The position numbers and the translations under genes are program-made. 64,000 nucleotides of DNA from UBA4665 sp036388555 (GTDB lineage: Bacteria; Patescibacteriota; Saccharimonadia; Saccharimonadales; UBA4665), in NCBI GenBank assembly GCA_036388555.1, contig DASVRP010000008.1, positions 117,283 through 181,282 on the forward strand, written 5' to 3'. Under the pieces are notes generated by a model, which saw nothing but the letters and a program-made list of their open reading frames with translations, did not search any database and was not told the DNA's origin. This document shows, in pieces, positions 62,003-64,000 of the stretch (position 1 is the first letter of the stretch; each line of letters starts with the position of its first letter).

Positions 62003-62394
62003 CTAGCATTTTACTACATGGCGAGCCGGTGTCAATCCCTTTATGCTTAATGTGTGGTCGCCCAGTTCCCCGGCAGCCTTCATCTGGTCCATATTCTGGG
62101 CTAGTGCCGTGTCGCTCATGACCCGTAGACGATGGCCGGCTATCGCCATGCCGGACCATCGTACCCTGCCCGTCTGCGTAGGATTTGCAAATCTTACGTT
62201 CTGGCCTCCGGAAGCGCTTGGTCGGTTACCTTGGCGGCAGGCAGATTAAGATTTCCCGCTTCAGACTCAGCCTGCAGGGCTGGCGTCGCAGCTTGAGTCG
62301 AATATAGATATAATGAGCCACGTATCAAGAATAGTGAACAGCATACGGCTATTACTACCCGTTGACGTGCGATCCACTGACTCTTCCTAAACAT
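62003..62394 (-). pseudogene. frameshifted remnant of a secreted enzyme with export module
   Basis: The first frame (62394 to 62194) encodes a membrane helix and the export module up to PAAKVTDQA, then runs into a stop after LPEART. In the next frame the expected continuation is intact: ASGGQNVRFANPTQ, exactly the end of the module in the other five genes, followed by SGMAIAGHRLRVMSDTALAQNMDQMKAAGEL and a stop at 62003. The MDQMKAAG segment resembles the start of a glycoside hydrolase barrel, the rest of which is missing. TATAAT ends seven bases before the ATG. A single base change near 62208 destroyed the frame. Confidence 0.65.
62008..62035 (-). promoter_or_regulatory. promoter of the three-cohesin scaffold gene
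   Basis: TTGACA, a 16-base spacer and TAAAAT on the minus strand, about 40 bases before the ATG. It lies in the last codons of the upstream remnant. Confidence 0.7.
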
Positions 62395-62477
62395 AAGAGT
62401 TATTATAACTTATTGGAATCTTACCAAAGGAAATAAACCCTCCTGTTAGGAGAGCTTGTTATAATTCGACACCCCAA

Positions 62478-62505
62478 GGGCGGGCAAAGATATCTTTGCC
62501 CGCCC
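62478..62505. repeat. perfect 28-base palindrome
   Basis: Each half is GGGCGGGCAAAGAT or its complement, with no loop bases. On the plus strand it is followed by an AT-rich stretch. It could be a terminator or a protein-binding site downstream of the rRNA genes. No T-run follows on the minus strand. Confidence 0.5.
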
Positions 62506-62529
62506 GGCAATTTTGATAGTTTTCCCTTT

Positions 62530-62620
62530 GGGAAAATAGCACGGTGCCTAGCCTTAGGTAAGACAAAAGCCACCCCGTTAAGGATGGCTTATGTATAATT
62601 CGGCACCGTGCTATTTTCCC
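62530..62620. repeat. 19-base inverted repeat copying the 3' end of 5S rRNA
   Basis: GGGAAAATAGCACGGTGCC at 62530-62548 is the exact reverse complement of 62602-62620, which is the 3' end of the 5S gene. About 50 bases separate them and contain a terminator hairpin. A read-through precursor could fold the 5S tail into this repeat. Confidence 0.6.
62564..62590 (-). terminator. Rho-independent terminator after 5S rRNA
   Basis: On the minus strand AAGCCA-TCC pairs with GG-G-TGGCTT around a short loop and is followed by TTTTGTCTT, about 12 bases beyond the 5S end. Confidence 0.7.
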
Positions 62621-62713
62621 AAGGTTCGAAACCCAAGTATTGTAACCGCTACGAGGCTTAACTGCTGTGTTCGGAATGGGTACAGGTGTTTCCCTCGCGC
62701 TATGGGCACCGAT
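62601..62713 (-). rRNA. rrf: 5S ribosomal RNA
   Basis: The minus strand shows the universal 5S core: CCCATAGCGCGAGGG near the 5' end, CATTCCGAACACAGCAGTTAAG, the GTAGCGGTT region, and TTGGGTTTCGAACCTTGGGA near the 3' end. Ends are approximate. The terminal stem has at least one mismatch. It follows 23S on the same strand with a spacer of about 200 bases and no tRNA. Confidence 0.85.
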
Positions 62714-62914
62714 GCGACTCAGCCCTGGCAGGAAGCGAAGGGTGAAGTCGAAACGGTGTCCATAATGGATACAAATGGCACGGTGTTAAAGATTCGAAAT
62801 AAACGGTAACAAACGTGGTGTGATAAGCACCAATAACTAGTCAAATTGTACTTCTCTGATCCAGCACCGCGCGTTAGGGATACAAGTATCCTGACGGCCC
62901 GGGACGAATCAGAG

Positions 62915-64000
<1,086 letters not shown>

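Noticed and set aside
62713..62914. tRNA gene in the 23S-5S spacer
   Set aside because: No cloverleaf or T-arm consensus was found on either strand; the spacer appears to hold only processing sequence.

Overview
The window looks like a piece of a Candidatus Patescibacteria (CPR) genome, most probably Ca. Saccharibacteria (TM7). This is an inference from gene content: an adenosylcobalamin-dependent ribonucleotide reductase followed by NrdR, a eukaryote-like IleRS, a short IF-2, a four-domain S1, a DUF5663 protein, KGG stress proteins, and many secreted proteins built on an uncleaved-looking N-terminal helix. Base composition is moderately GC-rich, suggesting an environmental rather than an oral member. 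No search could be run.

Layout. 1-6 kb: a broken esterase, a phage-tail-like protein, two paralogous GHL15-type glycoside-hydrolase-like proteins and another secreted protein. 6-14 kb: ileS with a coupled acetyltransferase, then a GH16 glucanase, a cysteine-less thioredoxin-like protein and a secreted metallophosphoesterase. 14-24 kb: a minus-strand surface locus with a 1.3-kb-residue tail-fibre-like protein, two DUF916-like membrane proteins, a LamG protein and two small proteins whose C-termini resemble WxL domains. 25-27 kb: a glycoside hydrolase ending in a type I dockerin. 27-36.3 kb: housekeeping blocks nrdR-nrdJ, ftsA-ftsZ and yqeY-adk-map. 36-50 kb: rpsU, small membrane proteins, priA, a putative ADP-ribosyltransferase-fold protein, an 1101-residue helical-repeat protein, def-fmt, a two-membrane-segment protein and the DUF5663 protein. 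51-55.7 kb: infB, rpsA, a ROK kinase and an HExxH protein. 55.8-62.4 kb: a GH46 chitosanase, two KGG proteins, two cohesin-plus-dockerin scaffold proteins and a frameshifted secreted-protein remnant. 62.6-64 kb: 5S and the 3' part of 23S rRNA on the minus strand.

Main points of interest. (1) A compact cohesin-dockerin system: a three-cohesin scaffold and a one-cohesin scaffold, each ending in its own dockerin, plus a dockerin-bearing glycoside hydrolase about 30 kb away. (2) A dispersed nested-palindrome element, with one copy inserted in frame in priA and a clearly related copy in an intergenic region; two more intergenic palindromes are similar in shape. (3) A widespread leaderless promoter layout, with a TATAAT-like box ending 6-7 nt before the start codon in at least twelve genes. 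(4) A WxL/WxIP-like surface locus. (5) A CRP-type half-site pair (TGTGA-N6-TCACA) at about -41.5 of a plausible ftsZ promoter. (6) A large expansion of helix 79 in the 23S rRNA.

The accessory genes suggest a cell that decorates its surface and degrades external polysaccharides (glucans, chitosan, others), possibly those of a host or of biofilm. That role is inference.
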